A stretch of 64,000 bases of DNA from Alkalicoccus luteus. GTDB taxonomy: Bacteria; Bacillota; Bacilli; Bacillales; Salisediminibacteriaceae. Every line of letters begins with the position of its first letter. Position 1 is the stretch's first letter. The notes beneath the pieces were generated by a model. It was not told the DNA's origin, ran no database searches, and worked only from the letters and a program-made list of their open reading frames with translations. The stretch lies in the NCBI GenBank assembly GCA_052061695.1, contig JBPZEY010000002.1; one strand, written 5' to 3'. Both the position numbers and the translations under genes were made by a program. Positions 1 through 7,029 of this stretch are shown one piece after another.

Positions 1-322
1 ATCCGGGTGAACGCGGAATCGATTCAGGCTTCGATAGGTCGGCGTATATCCTTGGGCGAGCCACATCATACGAATGCTGTCATGCAGCATGACCTCTATT
101 TTCTGTCCGAAAAACGGACCGCGTATACGCACAAAGAATGACTTTCATCATCATTTTCGGGTGATACGAAGGCTGTCCATTGCGTGTATAACATGCATCA
201 AAGGCTTTTTCCGGTATAGGTTCAATGAGATTATTTACCGCAAAGGCCACATCATGTTTTGGTAATGGAGAGGATAAATCCATCGGCAGAACGAGCTGAT
301 CCATGTTAAACTCTTTAAACAT
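1..322 (-). pseudogene. IS1182-family transposase, N-terminal part, frameshifted, continues off the window
   Basis: Reading leftward from an ATG at 322, the protein opens with MFKEFNMDQLVLPMDLSS, the usual start of IS1182-type DDE transposases, and runs through YHPKMMMKVIL. Near position 110 the frame breaks. Residues typical of the family (QKIEVMLHDS, then MMWLAQGYTP) continue in another frame up to base 1. The reading frame therefore carries a 2-base loss (or 1-base gain) and stops early at 80. The rest of the element lies outside the window. A good ribosome site (GGAGG) precedes the ATG but sits inside a hairpin. As it stands the gene cannot make a full transposase. Confidence 0.8.
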
Positions 323-381
323 AAGGATACCTCCGGTTTTGTTATGACTTGGTCGTTCTAACTTAACCTGAAGGTATCCTT
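323..381 (-). promoter_or_regulatory. Leader hairpin covering the transposase ribosome-binding site
   Basis: The arms AAGGATACCT (323-332) and AGGTATCCTT (372-381) form a perfect 10-bp stem. Read on the minus strand, the downstream arm contains part of the GGAGG ribosome site and ends one base before the transposase ATG. A transcript entering from outside would fold and hide the site, which is a known way for insertion sequences to avoid activation by read-through. On the plus strand the same stem is followed by a T run, so it could also act as a terminator. Confidence 0.6.
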
Positions 382-394
382 TTTTTATCGGGAA

Positions 395-416
395 ATCAAG
401 ACCGTACGGTCCTGAT
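395..416. repeat. 22-bp palindrome beside the IS end (copy 1)
   Basis: A near-perfect palindrome centred on GACCGTACGGTC, extended by ATCAA and TGAT. The second copy at 22568-22589 has the same palindrome with a different single mismatch. Its role is unknown; it lies between the transposase leader and the larger palindromic element. Confidence 0.6.
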
Positions 417-419
417 TAT

Positions 420-548
420 GGGTTGATCGTGAAAAAACAAGAGATGCCTGCGGGAAAAGCAAGGGCTGAAGATCCACCGCCGCTGTTTTTGCGGCGGTTA
501 GCTGAAGCCTTGCCCGCGGTAAGCGATTGGCATTGGAAGGATCAACCC
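420..548. repeat. 129-nt palindromic (REP-like) element, copy 1
   Basis: The element is bounded by inverted repeats GGGTTGATC (420-428) and GATCAACCC (540-548). Inside, a long imperfect stem pairs a GCAAGGGCT segment with AGCCTTGC and is capped by a CCGCCGC/GCGGCGG stem around a TGTTTTT loop. The general plan (GCGGG ... AGCAAGG ... CCGCGG) resembles palindromic repeats I know to be scattered through Bacillaceae genomes. A second copy lies at 22593-22721. Confidence 0.65.
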
Positions 549-559
549 CCTCATACAGA

Positions 560-587
560 AAGCCCTCACCAAAAATGGTAAGGGCTT
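560..587 (-). terminator. Hairpin downstream of rnjA, inside the IS-linked repeat
   Basis: AAGCCCT and AGGGCTT flank a short loop with an inner ACC/GGT stem. It lies 68 bp beyond the rnjA stop and is the only strong hairpin there. The T tract after it on the minus strand is poor (TCTGT), so termination would be weak. The same hairpin follows ctaA in the second repeat copy. Confidence 0.4.
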
Positions 588-654
588 CTGTTGATGCTGG
601 TTTTATCCCAGTCTCTTTAATCGTAAGCGATTTAAAACGGATGCTGCGGACTAA

Positions 655-2319
655 TTAAACTTCCATAATAATTGGCAGAATCATCGGTTTACGCTTCGTT
701 CGTTCATATAGAAAAGGACCGAGTGTATCTGAAATAGAATTTTTAATTTCAGACCACTGCGTAGTCTTTGAACTCATCATATGCTGCAGATGACCATGCA
801 GCTTACGCTGCGCCTCGTTTATGAGATCGCCGGATTCTCGCATATAGACAAAACCGCGTGAAATAATATCCGGACCTGACGCAATCTTATGGTTTTTCAT
901 GTTCAGGCTGACAACAACGACAACAAGTCCTTCTTCGGAAAGAATGCGGCGGTCCCGCAAAACGATATTGCCTATATCGCCGATGCCATTTCCATCTACA
1001 TAAACTGCACCAGCCGGTACTTTGCCAGCAAGACCAGCTTCCTCTTTATCAAGAGCGAGCACATCACCGATATCCATTACAAAGCAGTTCTGCTCAGGCA
1101 CCCCGCAATCCTGGGCCATCTCGGCATGCTTCTTCAGCATACGGTATTCCCCGTGAATCGGCATGAAGTACTTTGGCTTCATTAGTCTGAGCATCAGCTT
1201 CTGTTCTTCCTGGCTGCCGTGACCAGACGTATGAATGTCATTCAGCGGTCCGTGAATAACTTCTGCTCCAGCACGGAAAAGCTGGTCAATAATTTTACTG
1301 ACGCTCAGCGTGTTTCCGGGAATTGGAGAAGATGAAAATACGACGGTGTCGCCAGGGATAACTTGAATCTGCCGATGTGTACCGTGAGCAATTCTGGAGA
1401 GCGCCGCCATCGGCTCTCCCTGGCTTCCGGTACAGAGAATTAATACTTGGTCAGCAGGTATTTTATTCAGCTGGGAAGAATCAATAAACGTGCTTTCCGG
1501 AGCCTTAATGTATCCGAGCTCACGTCCTACCCGTATAGCGTTTTCCATACTCCGCCCAAATACGGCTACTTTCCGTCTGTATTTAACTGCTGATTCAACA
1601 GCCTGCTGAAGCCGGTAAATGTTAGACGCAAACGTAGCGAAAATAATTCGGCCGTCTACTTTTCTGAAAATCGATTCAATGCTTTCACCGACTTTTCGCT
1701 CCGACATTGTAAAACCGGGAACTTCTGCGTTGGTGCTGTCAGAAAGGAGGCATAATACGCCTTCTTCACCGATTTTTGCCATTTTTGATAAGTTAGCCGG
1801 TTCACCAACAGGAGTGAAATCAAACTTAAAATCTCCCGTTTGTACGATGTTGCCGGATGGTGTTTTTACGACAACACCGTAAGCATCGGGAATACTGTGT
1901 GTCGTTTGAAAAAACGATACGGACGTTTTCTGGAATTTCACCACAGTGTCTTCGTTGATCTCATGAAGTTCAGCTGTTCGAAGAAGCCGGTGCTCTTCAA
2001 GTTTGTTGCGAATAAGTGCTAAAGCAAGTTTCCCTCCGTAAATCGGAACATTGACTGCTTTTAACAGGTAGGGAACACTGCCGATGTGATCTTCATGACC
2101 ATGGGTAATAAAAACCCCTTTGATTTTATCTGCATTTTTGACTAAATACGTGTAGTCAGGAATGACGTAGTCAATACCGAGCAGTTCGTCTTCAGGAAAC
2201 ATAATGCCGGAATCAATTACAATAATCTCATCCTGAAATTGAACTGCATACATATTTTTGCCGATTTCACCCAGACCCCCCAGGGAAAAGACAGCAACTT
2301 GATGATTTTTTACTTTCAT
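655..2319 (-). CDS. rnjA: Ribonuclease J1
   Basis: A 554-residue metallo-beta-lactamase/beta-CASP nuclease, the same length as B. subtilis RNase J1 and alike along its whole length, including the C-terminal end RPMILPIIMEV. The zinc motif HGHEDH lies near residue 74, further ligands are in TGDFKFDF, and the beta-CASP region has the GSQGEPMAALSR and HTSGHG motifs. The family matures 16S rRNA and degrades mRNA as a 5'-3' exonuclease and endonuclease in the cytoplasm, together with RNase J2 and RNase Y. Its ATG overlaps the stop of rpoY by four bases, so the two are translationally coupled. It is transcribed leftward into the IS-linked repeat. Confidence 0.96.
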   Translation of the reverse strand: MKVKNHQVAVFSLGGLGEIGKNMYAVQFQDEIIVIDSGIMFPEDELLGIDYVIPDYTYLVKNADKIKGVFITHGHEDHIGSVPYLLKAVNVPIYGGKLALALIRNKLEEHRLLRTAELHEINEDTVVKFQKTSVSFFQTTHSIPDAYGVVVKTPSGNIVQTGDFKFDFTPVGEPANLSKMAKIGEEGVLCLLSDSTNAEVPGFTMSERKVGESIESIFRKVDGRIIFATFASNIYRLQQAVESAVKYRRKVAVFGRSMENAIRVGRELGYIKAPESTFIDSSQLNKIPADQVLILCTGSQGEPMAALSRIAHGTHRQIQVIPGDTVVFSSSPIPGNTLSVSKIIDQLFRAGAEVIHGPLNDIHTSGHGSQEEQKLMLRLMKPKYFMPIHGEYRMLKKHAEMAQDCGVPEQNCFVMDIGDVLALDKEEAGLAGKVPAGAVYVDGNGIGDIGNIVLRDRRILSEEGLVVVVVSLNMKNHKIASGPDIISRGFVYMRESGDLINEAQRKLHGHLQHMMSSKTTQWSEIKNSISDTLGPFLYERTKRKPMILPIIMEV

Positions 2320-2534
2320 TTGGACAATGACTCCACAGTGAAGTCTTCATTGGATTCTTTCTCATATGCCAGGGCTTTTTCGGATAACGGGGTCACAAAT
2401 TCAATGTTATATCCTCGATCTTTCAAGCCTTTTCGGACTTCTTCCTCCGTTTCGGCTTCCGCATAAAGCGAGCTGGTTCGTTCACGCACTGGTACTTCTG
2501 CGAGCGTATCTTGGTAAAATACTTTGAAAATCAT
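2316..2534 (-). CDS. rpoY: RNA polymerase epsilon subunit
   Basis: 72 residues starting MIFKVFYQDTLAEVPVRERT, the typical opening of RpoY (formerly YkzG), which in Firmicutes always sits directly upstream of rnjA. The subunit binds RNA polymerase near the beta' jaw and resembles phage Gp2 in fold. The start is backed by AAAGGAGAG seven bases upstream. Its stop overlaps the rnjA start (ATGA), which fits one two-gene operon read from the promoter near 2720-2748. Confidence 0.93.
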   Translation of the reverse strand: MIFKVFYQDTLAEVPVRERTSSLYAEAETEEEVRKGLKDRGYNIEFVTPLSEKALAYEKESNEDFTVESLSK

Positions 2535-2719
2535 GCTATTCTCTCCTTTAGTTTGAATGATCTACTGAGTAGTTGAACAGGTTGTAAAAGTCCGTCTGAG
2601 TTCCAATCCGAAATCTGTTCATAAAGATGTGCAAAGACACATATTTCATGTGCTTCCGGCTGATTTGCACATCCTGAAACAGAATCAGTATTGAAAACCG
2701 TTCTCTCCACCTTTTTCAT
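2535..2719 (-). promoter_or_regulatory. Long structured 5' leader of rpoY-rnjA
   Basis: About 175 nt separate the predicted transcription start from the rpoY ribosome site. Within it TGTGCAAA (2628-2635) and TTTGCACA (2664-2671) form a perfect stem that encloses a second stem, CACAT/ATGTG. An open frame spans the leader but has no ribosome site. A structured leader may serve RNA-level control, but the sequence does not say which; autoregulation by RNase J1 is only a guess. Confidence 0.4.
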
Positions 2720-2748
2720 ATTTTATACGTAAATACCGTGTTATTCAA
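2720..2748 (-). promoter_or_regulatory. Sigma-A promoter for rpoY-rnjA
   Basis: On the minus strand TTGAAT (2743-2748) and TAAAAT (2720-2725) are spaced by 17 bases. No other good -35/-10 pair was seen between this point and rpoY. Confidence 0.55.
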
Positions 2749-2800
2749 GGTTGACGTTCATTTTCTACTGTGCCTCGCGTGGATTAACAGCAGCGTTTCC

Positions 2801-2838
2801 AAAAAAAACTCCGCCTGGGGCGGGGAGCCCGGCGGAGT
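2801..2838 (-). terminator. Rho-independent terminator of def
   Basis: Stem ACTCCGCC/GGCGGAGT (2808-2815 and 2831-2838), followed on the minus strand by seven T residues. It lies 16 bp beyond the def stop codon. Confidence 0.88.
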
Positions 2839-2853
2839 GAAGTGATGAAAAGC

Positions 2854-3435
2854 TTAAAGAACGAGCTCTTCTTCGCTGCGATGTACAATTGATTTAGAAG
2901 GAAGCGGCTGCTTATAATCACCTGCATACTCCTCAATCCGGTCATAAAACATAATGCCATCCAGATGATCAAGCTCATGCTGGACGACTATAGCCTCGTA
3001 TCCTCGAAAGCGAAGCTTCAATTTATCTCCGTTTCGATCAAACGCATCTACCTTAATGCGGGCATAGCGCGGGACAATACCCTCCACATTACGGTCTACA
3101 GACAAGCACCCTTCACCAGACTCCAGATAGGCTGTTTCTGCAGAATGGCTGACAATCTTTGGATTAAATAAAGCAAACTCTCTTGGTTCATCATTTTCAT
3201 TGGCTGTTCGTACGGCAATGATCCGTTTCGATACATTAATTTGAGGTGCGGCTAAACCGACTCCAGCACGCAGTTCATATTTTTCAGCCGTTTCAGGATC
3301 CTGGCTGTTACGTAAAAATGTCATCATGGCATCCATCATTTCCTGGTCTTCTTTTGAAGGCGGCATAGCAACTTCAGCAGCTTTTTCTCTCAACACGGAA
3401 TGCCCTTCGCGGATAATATCCTTCATCGTTATCAT
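2854..3435 (-). CDS. def: Peptide deformylase (type II)
   Basis: The enzyme removes the formyl group from the N-terminal methionine of new proteins. The three metal-site motifs are present in order: GVGLAAPQ, EGCLS and HELDH, and the insertion between motifs 1 and 2 marks the type II form of Firmicutes. Start MITMKD at 3435 was chosen because GGAGG lies 10 bases upstream; a longer reading to 3498 would begin upstream of the predicted transcription start. The product is 193 residues, close to the family's 184. It is a single-gene unit with its own promoter and terminator. Confidence 0.93.
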   Translation of the reverse strand: MITMKDIIREGHSVLREKAAEVAMPPSKEDQEMMDAMMTFLRNSQDPETAEKYELRAGVGLAAPQINVSKRIIAVRTANENDEPREFALFNPKIVSHSAETAYLESGEGCLSVDRNVEGIVPRYARIKVDAFDRNGDKLKLRFRGYEAIVVQHELDHLDGIMFYDRIEEYAGDYKQPLPSKSIVHRSEEELVL

Positions 3436-3469
3436 CAATCCTGCTCCTCCCTCTCCATCCTCTCTATTT

Positions 3470-3498
3470 AATATAGAACGTATAAAGTATCTTTTCAA
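3470..3498 (-). promoter_or_regulatory. Sigma-A promoter for def
   Basis: TTGAAA (3493-3498) and TATATT (3470-3475) on the minus strand, 17-base spacer. This places the start of the transcript near 3463 and supports the def start at 3435. Confidence 0.65.
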
Positions 3499-3803
3499 TA
3501 GATGGTGACTGTCTTTTATTAGGAAGAATCATACTAAAGCGGCCTGCCGGTCAAGAATCTGCTTCAGTTAACTGACTATAGGGATTCAGTAACCAGAATC
3601 TGTACCAGAACCAGCGCTGCTTTAGATGATAGGGCGTTTATAAGCAGGGTGCTTGGTACGTGACGCATGAATCCATTATGAACGGCAAAGTGAAAATCTC
3701 TTTTTTACATCTAATCAGCAGGAAAAGGGGAGCTCATGTTAAGAAATAGACACTTGTAATCTATTGGCAACTAAGGTAATTTTGATAGGAATGATTTATT
3801 TTT
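3499..3803. other. Intergenic stretch between def and ykyA
   Basis: No gene is supported here. A seven-codon frame at 3736-3759 has a good ribosome site (AAAAGGGGAG) but nothing else in its favour. No convincing -35/-10 pair for ykyA was found. Confidence 0.4.
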
Positions 3804-3816
3804 AGGAGGGCTTCGT

Positions 3817-4467
3817 TTGACAGGATATAAATTAACTGGGTTAGCATGTGTGCTAGCTGTAACAGCAGCATGTTCAGGAGAAAATGCCGCAGAACAGGTA
3901 TTTGAGGAATGGGAAGCAGCCGTGCAGATTGAACAGGATATCGCTGAGGTGCAGGACCCGCTTGCAGAGAGAGAAGAACAGGAAAATGAGCTGTATGAAG
4001 AAATGCTCAGTTTAAGTGAGACGGATGAAATAGAGCCGTTGTCTGAAGAAGCAATTGGTTCTGCGGAGGAACGCCGTGAACTAATGGAAGAGGAACGGTC
4101 CATCATTGATGAAGCTTATGAGCAGTTTCAGGAAGGTTCCGATCACATAGGGAATCTCGAAGAAGAAGAACAGGAAGCTGCCAATGAAGTCACAGAATTA
4201 ATGGATGAACGATATGGGGCATATACGGATCTTTACGATACATACATGCAGTCCATTGATGAGGATATAGAACTGTTCAGCATGATTTCCAACGAAGAAA
4301 TTGAAATGGAAGAATTGCAGCAGCAGCATGAAACGGTTAATGAGCTGTACGGGGAAATCGCAGAACGGAACGAATCATTTAATCGTGCAACCGAGCAATT
4401 TAATGATGCCAAAATGGATTTCTATGAAATTAGTGAACTCCAGGTCGAAGCCGGCCAGGCTTCTTAA
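3817..4467 (+). CDS. ykyA: YkyA-family cell-wall binding lipoprotein
   Basis: A 216-residue lipoprotein. The signal peptide ends in a lipobox (TAAC, Cys 19), so it is lipid-anchored to the outer face of the membrane. The rest is a highly acidic, Glu-rich helical protein likely to form coiled coils, which fits the putative cell-wall binding lipoprotein family of B. subtilis YkyA (about 220 residues). The start is TTG at 3817, with AGGAGGG seven bases upstream. As in B. subtilis it sits just before pdhA, but a strong terminator between them shows it is a separate unit. Function unknown. Confidence 0.8.
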   Translation: MTGYKLTGLACVLAVTAACSGENAAEQVFEEWEAAVQIEQDIAEVQDPLAEREEQENELYEEMLSLSETDEIEPLSEEAIGSAEERRELMEEERSIIDEAYEQFQEGSDHIGNLEEEEQEAANEVTELMDERYGAYTDLYDTYMQSIDEDIELFSMISNEEIEMEELQQQHETVNELYGEIAERNESFNRATEQFNDAKMDFYEISELQVEAGQAS

Positions 4468-4482
4468 TTTCCATCCACTTCT

Positions 4483-4517
4483 ACTTTCCGGAATATTCAT
4501 TACCGGAAAGTTTTTTT
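4483..4517 (+). terminator. Rho-independent terminator of ykyA
   Basis: Stem ACTTTCCGG/CCGGAAAGT (4483-4491, 4503-4511), followed by a run of seven T. Confidence 0.9.
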
Positions 4518-4637
4518 GTGCACAGGAAACGGTTAATACGAATGGGGAGCGGGTATAGTTTTCAGGTGAAGCCGAAACAGGCTGCCTGGTGAGAATATAA
4601 CAGGCAAAAGATTAGAATAATACAGTATGGGATGGCA

Positions 4638-4655
4638 TTGTGAAGTGTTTTACAG
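4638..4655 (+). promoter_or_regulatory. Rex-like operator candidate upstream of pdhA
   Basis: TTGTGAA-GTGT-TTTACAG matches the left half of the Rex consensus TTGTGAA-N4-TTCACAA fully and the right half at five of seven bases. It lies 43 bp before the pdhA -35 box. Rex senses the NADH/NAD ratio, which would suit a pyruvate dehydrogenase operon, but one imperfect site is weak evidence. A catabolite-repression site is an alternative reading. Confidence 0.25.
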
Positions 4656-4698
4656 AAGAAGATGATTCTTTAACGTTACACAGCAAGGGTTAAAGTCG

Positions 4699-4728
4699 TT
4701 GACGAATCTATTTTCATTCGTGTAAACT
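4699..4728 (+). promoter_or_regulatory. Sigma-A promoter of the pdh operon
   Basis: TTGACG (4699-4704) and TAAACT (4723-4728), 18-base spacer. The transcript would begin near 4735, leaving a leader of about 115 nt before pdhA. This excludes the in-frame ATG at 4729 as the real start. Confidence 0.65.
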
Positions 4729-4851
4729 ATGAGGTGTGAAAGCAAGTTGTACTACTTTTCATTTGAAGATGGTTGTTACAGAGCCGCGACAGACGCTGAG
4801 TTCATCAGAGGCTGCAGCAGGCTAAATAATAAAAATGAGGTGAACCTTTTC

Positions 4852-5943
4852 ATGAAGAAAACGAAAGAGCTTCAGAAAGTTGAAGATCAGTTTGAAATGT
4901 TTCAGATTCTCGACGAAAAAGGGAAGGTAGTTAATAAGGACGCCATGCCTGAACTGTCTGACGAAGAACTGAAGGAAATGATGACTCGCATGGTGTACAC
5001 GCGTATTTGGGACCAGCGTGCTATTTCGTTAAACCGTCAGGGACGCCTGGGCTTCTACGCTCCTGTTGCAGGTCAGGAAGCTTCCATGATCGGCTCTCAG
5101 TTTGCGCTGGATAAGAAAGACTGGATTCTCCCTGGATACCGTGATATTCCACAGATTTATTACCATGGGCTTCCGCTGCACCAGGCTTTTCTATGGTCTC
5201 GCGGGCACTTTAAAGGTGGACAGGTTCCGGAAGGCGTTCGCATTATGCTTCCGCAAATCATCATTGGTGCTCAGATTACGCAAACTGCCGGTGTTGCAAT
5301 GGGGCTTCAAAAAGACGGTGAAAAGCAGATCGCTATTACGTATACCGGTGACGGCGGTGCATCTCAGGGTGACTTCTATGAAGGTATGAACTTCGCGGGT
5401 GCTTACAACCTCCCGGCTGTATTTATCGTACAAAATAACCGCTTTGCTATTTCCGTACCTGTTGAAAAACAATCAGCAGCGAAGACTATTGCCCAGAAGG
5501 CAGTAGCAGCGGGAATCCACGGCGAACAGGTAGATGGAATGGACATTCTCGCCGTTTACGCAGCTACACAAAAAGCACGTGAGCGCGGAGTTGAAGGAGA
5601 AGGTCCAACACTTCTGGAATTCTTAACGTACCGTTACGGGCCGCATACGATGGCCGGAGATGACCCGACTCGATACCGTACTTCCGAGGAAGATGATGAG
5701 TGGGAGAAGAAAGATCCGCTTGTACGTTTCCGTAAGTTTCTTGAAGATAAGAAACTGTGGAGCGAAGATGAAGAAGAGAAAATCGTAGAGCAGGCGAAGG
5801 AAGACATTAAAGCTGCTATTAAAGAAGCAGACGGTACAGCGAAGCAGAAGGTGACTGACCTGATCGACATCACGTTCTCCGATGAAGAGCCGACTAACCT
5901 GCAGGAGCAGCGCGAATACTACGAGAAAAAGGAGTCGAAGTAA
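4852..5943 (+). CDS. pdhA: Pyruvate dehydrogenase E1 component, alpha subunit
   Basis: 363 residues, close to the 371 of B. subtilis PdhA. With PdhB it decarboxylates pyruvate using thiamine diphosphate and passes the acetyl group to the lipoyl domain of E2. The thiamine diphosphate motif GDGG...N is present (YTGDGGASQGDFYEGMN, then VQNNRFAIS), and the C-terminal half holds the phosphorylation-loop equivalent YRYGPHTMAGDD. The start MKKTKEL at 4852 has GAGGTG eight bases upstream; the frame is open to 4729, but that lies at or before the transcription start. First gene of pdhABCD; only three bases separate it from pdhB. Confidence 0.95.
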   Translation: MKKTKELQKVEDQFEMFQILDEKGKVVNKDAMPELSDEELKEMMTRMVYTRIWDQRAISLNRQGRLGFYAPVAGQEASMIGSQFALDKKDWILPGYRDIPQIYYHGLPLHQAFLWSRGHFKGGQVPEGVRIMLPQIIIGAQITQTAGVAMGLQKDGEKQIAITYTGDGGASQGDFYEGMNFAGAYNLPAVFIVQNNRFAISVPVEKQSAAKTIAQKAVAAGIHGEQVDGMDILAVYAATQKARERGVEGEGPTLLEFLTYRYGPHTMAGDDPTRYRTSEEDDEWEKKDPLVRFRKFLEDKKLWSEDEEEKIVEQAKEDIKAAIKEADGTAKQKVTDLIDITFSDEEPTNLQEQREYYEKKESK

Positions 5944-5946
5944 GCT

Positions 5947-6924
5947 ATGGCGCAGATGACGATGATCCAGGCCATTACTGATGCAATGCGTAATGAGCTG
6001 AAAAACGATGAAAAAGTACTAGTGTATGGAGAAGACGTAGGAAACAACGGAGGCGTATTCCGTGCGACGGATGGTCTTCAAAAGGAATTTGGCGAGGAGC
6101 GGGTGTTTGACACGCCATTAGCGGAGTCTGCAATCGGCGGGCTTGCTCACGGTTTGAGCCTGACTGGATACCGTTCAGTTATGGAACTTCAATTTTTTGG
6201 GTTTGTCTTTGAAGCTTTCGATTCCATTGCAGGACAGATGGCACGACTGCACTACCGTTCAGGTGGCGTTTACAATGCACCGGTAACAATCCGTTCACCA
6301 TTTGGCGGAGGTGTAAAAACGCCTGAAATGCACGCCGACAGCCTTGAAGGTTTAATGGCTCAGACGCCGGGTCTGAAAGTGGTCATTCCTTCCAATCCAT
6401 ATGATGCAAAGGGACTGCTGATTTCTGCCATCCGCGATAACGACCCTGTTGTTTTTCTGGAGCACATGAAGCTTTACCGTTCATTCCGTGATGAAGTTCC
6501 TGAAGAAGAGTACACTATTCCGCTTGGGAAAGCGGATGTAAAGCGTGAAGGAACAGATGTATCTATCATCACGTATGGTGCAATGGTACAGGCTTCCTTA
6601 AAGGCTGCCGAGCAATTGGAAAAAGACGGCATCTCTGCCGAGGTAATTGATCTGCGAACGGTAAGCCCGCTCGATATTGATGCGATTATTGAATCAGTGG
6701 AGAAAACAAATCATGCTGTAGTCGTGCAGGAAGCGCAAAAGCAGGCAGGTATTGCAGCGAATGTGGTTGCTGAAATTAATGATCGTGCGATTTTGAGCCT
6801 GGAAGCTCCTGTAGGTCGTGTAACCGCAGCTGACACGGTATTCCCGTTTGCAGCTGCAGAGGATACTTGGCTGCCAAATGATAAAGATATTGCTGAGAAA
6901 GTGAAAGAAACACTGAACTTCTAA
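5947..6924 (+). CDS. pdhB: Pyruvate dehydrogenase E1 component, beta subunit
   Basis: 325 residues, the standard length. It opens MAQMTMIQAITDAMRNEL and carries the beta-subunit signatures GEDVGNNGGVFRAT and DTPLAESAIGG, which contribute to the thiamine diphosphate pocket at the alpha/beta interface. The C-terminal transketolase-like domain (IDLRTVSPLD, VVVQEAQKQAG) is complete. The ribosome site lies in the end of pdhA, so translation of the two subunits is probably coupled. Confidence 0.96.
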   Translation: MAQMTMIQAITDAMRNELKNDEKVLVYGEDVGNNGGVFRATDGLQKEFGEERVFDTPLAESAIGGLAHGLSLTGYRSVMELQFFGFVFEAFDSIAGQMARLHYRSGGVYNAPVTIRSPFGGGVKTPEMHADSLEGLMAQTPGLKVVIPSNPYDAKGLLISAIRDNDPVVFLEHMKLYRSFRDEVPEEEYTIPLGKADVKREGTDVSIITYGAMVQASLKAAEQLEKDGISAEVIDLRTVSPLDIDAIIESVEKTNHAVVVQEAQKQAGIAANVVAEINDRAILSLEAPVGRVTAADTVFPFAAAEDTWLPNDKDIAEKVKETLNF

Positions 6925-6940
6925 ATCTGCATGAAATAAC

Positions 6941-6981
6941 CCGCAGGAGGAGAGGCTGTTATCAGAATCTCCTCTTTGCGG
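6941..6981 (+). other. Hairpin between pdhB and pdhC
   Basis: CCGCAGGAGGAGA pairs with TCTCCTCTTTGCGG around a 14-base loop. There is no T tract, so it is more likely an RNA processing or stability element than a terminator. It falls in the only large gap (105 bp) of the operon, where relative amounts of E1 and E2/E3 could be set. Confidence 0.45.
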
Positions 6982-7029
6982 CACTTTCAATCAATTTAAG
7001 CAAACATTACTTGAAATGGAGGCATTTCC

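Larger units (their letters stand above)
133..617. repeat. 485-bp direct repeat, copy 1 (IS end plus palindromic element)
   Basis: This stretch matches 22307-22790 almost base for base, in the same orientation, with one single-base length difference in a T run near 381 and scattered substitutions. It covers the first 60 or so transposase codons, the leader hairpin, a 22-bp palindrome, the 129-nt palindromic element and a hairpin near 560-587. Similarity stops about 38 bp beyond the rnjA stop codon. The unit is most simply read as the end of an IS1182-type element together with sequence that moves or duplicates with it. Confidence 0.85.

Noticed and set aside
2531..2719. 62-codon frame on the minus strand upstream of rpoY
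   Set aside because: It begins at the predicted transcription start and has no ribosome site; its end overlaps rpoY by chance. Better read as untranslated leader.
3736..3759. Seven-codon frame with a strong ribosome site before ykyA
   Set aside because: Could be a leader peptide, but no hairpins or coding bias support regulation by it.
4729..4851. N-terminal extension of pdhA by 41 codons
   Set aside because: The upstream ATG lies at the predicted transcription start, has no ribosome site, and the added residues are not found in the family.
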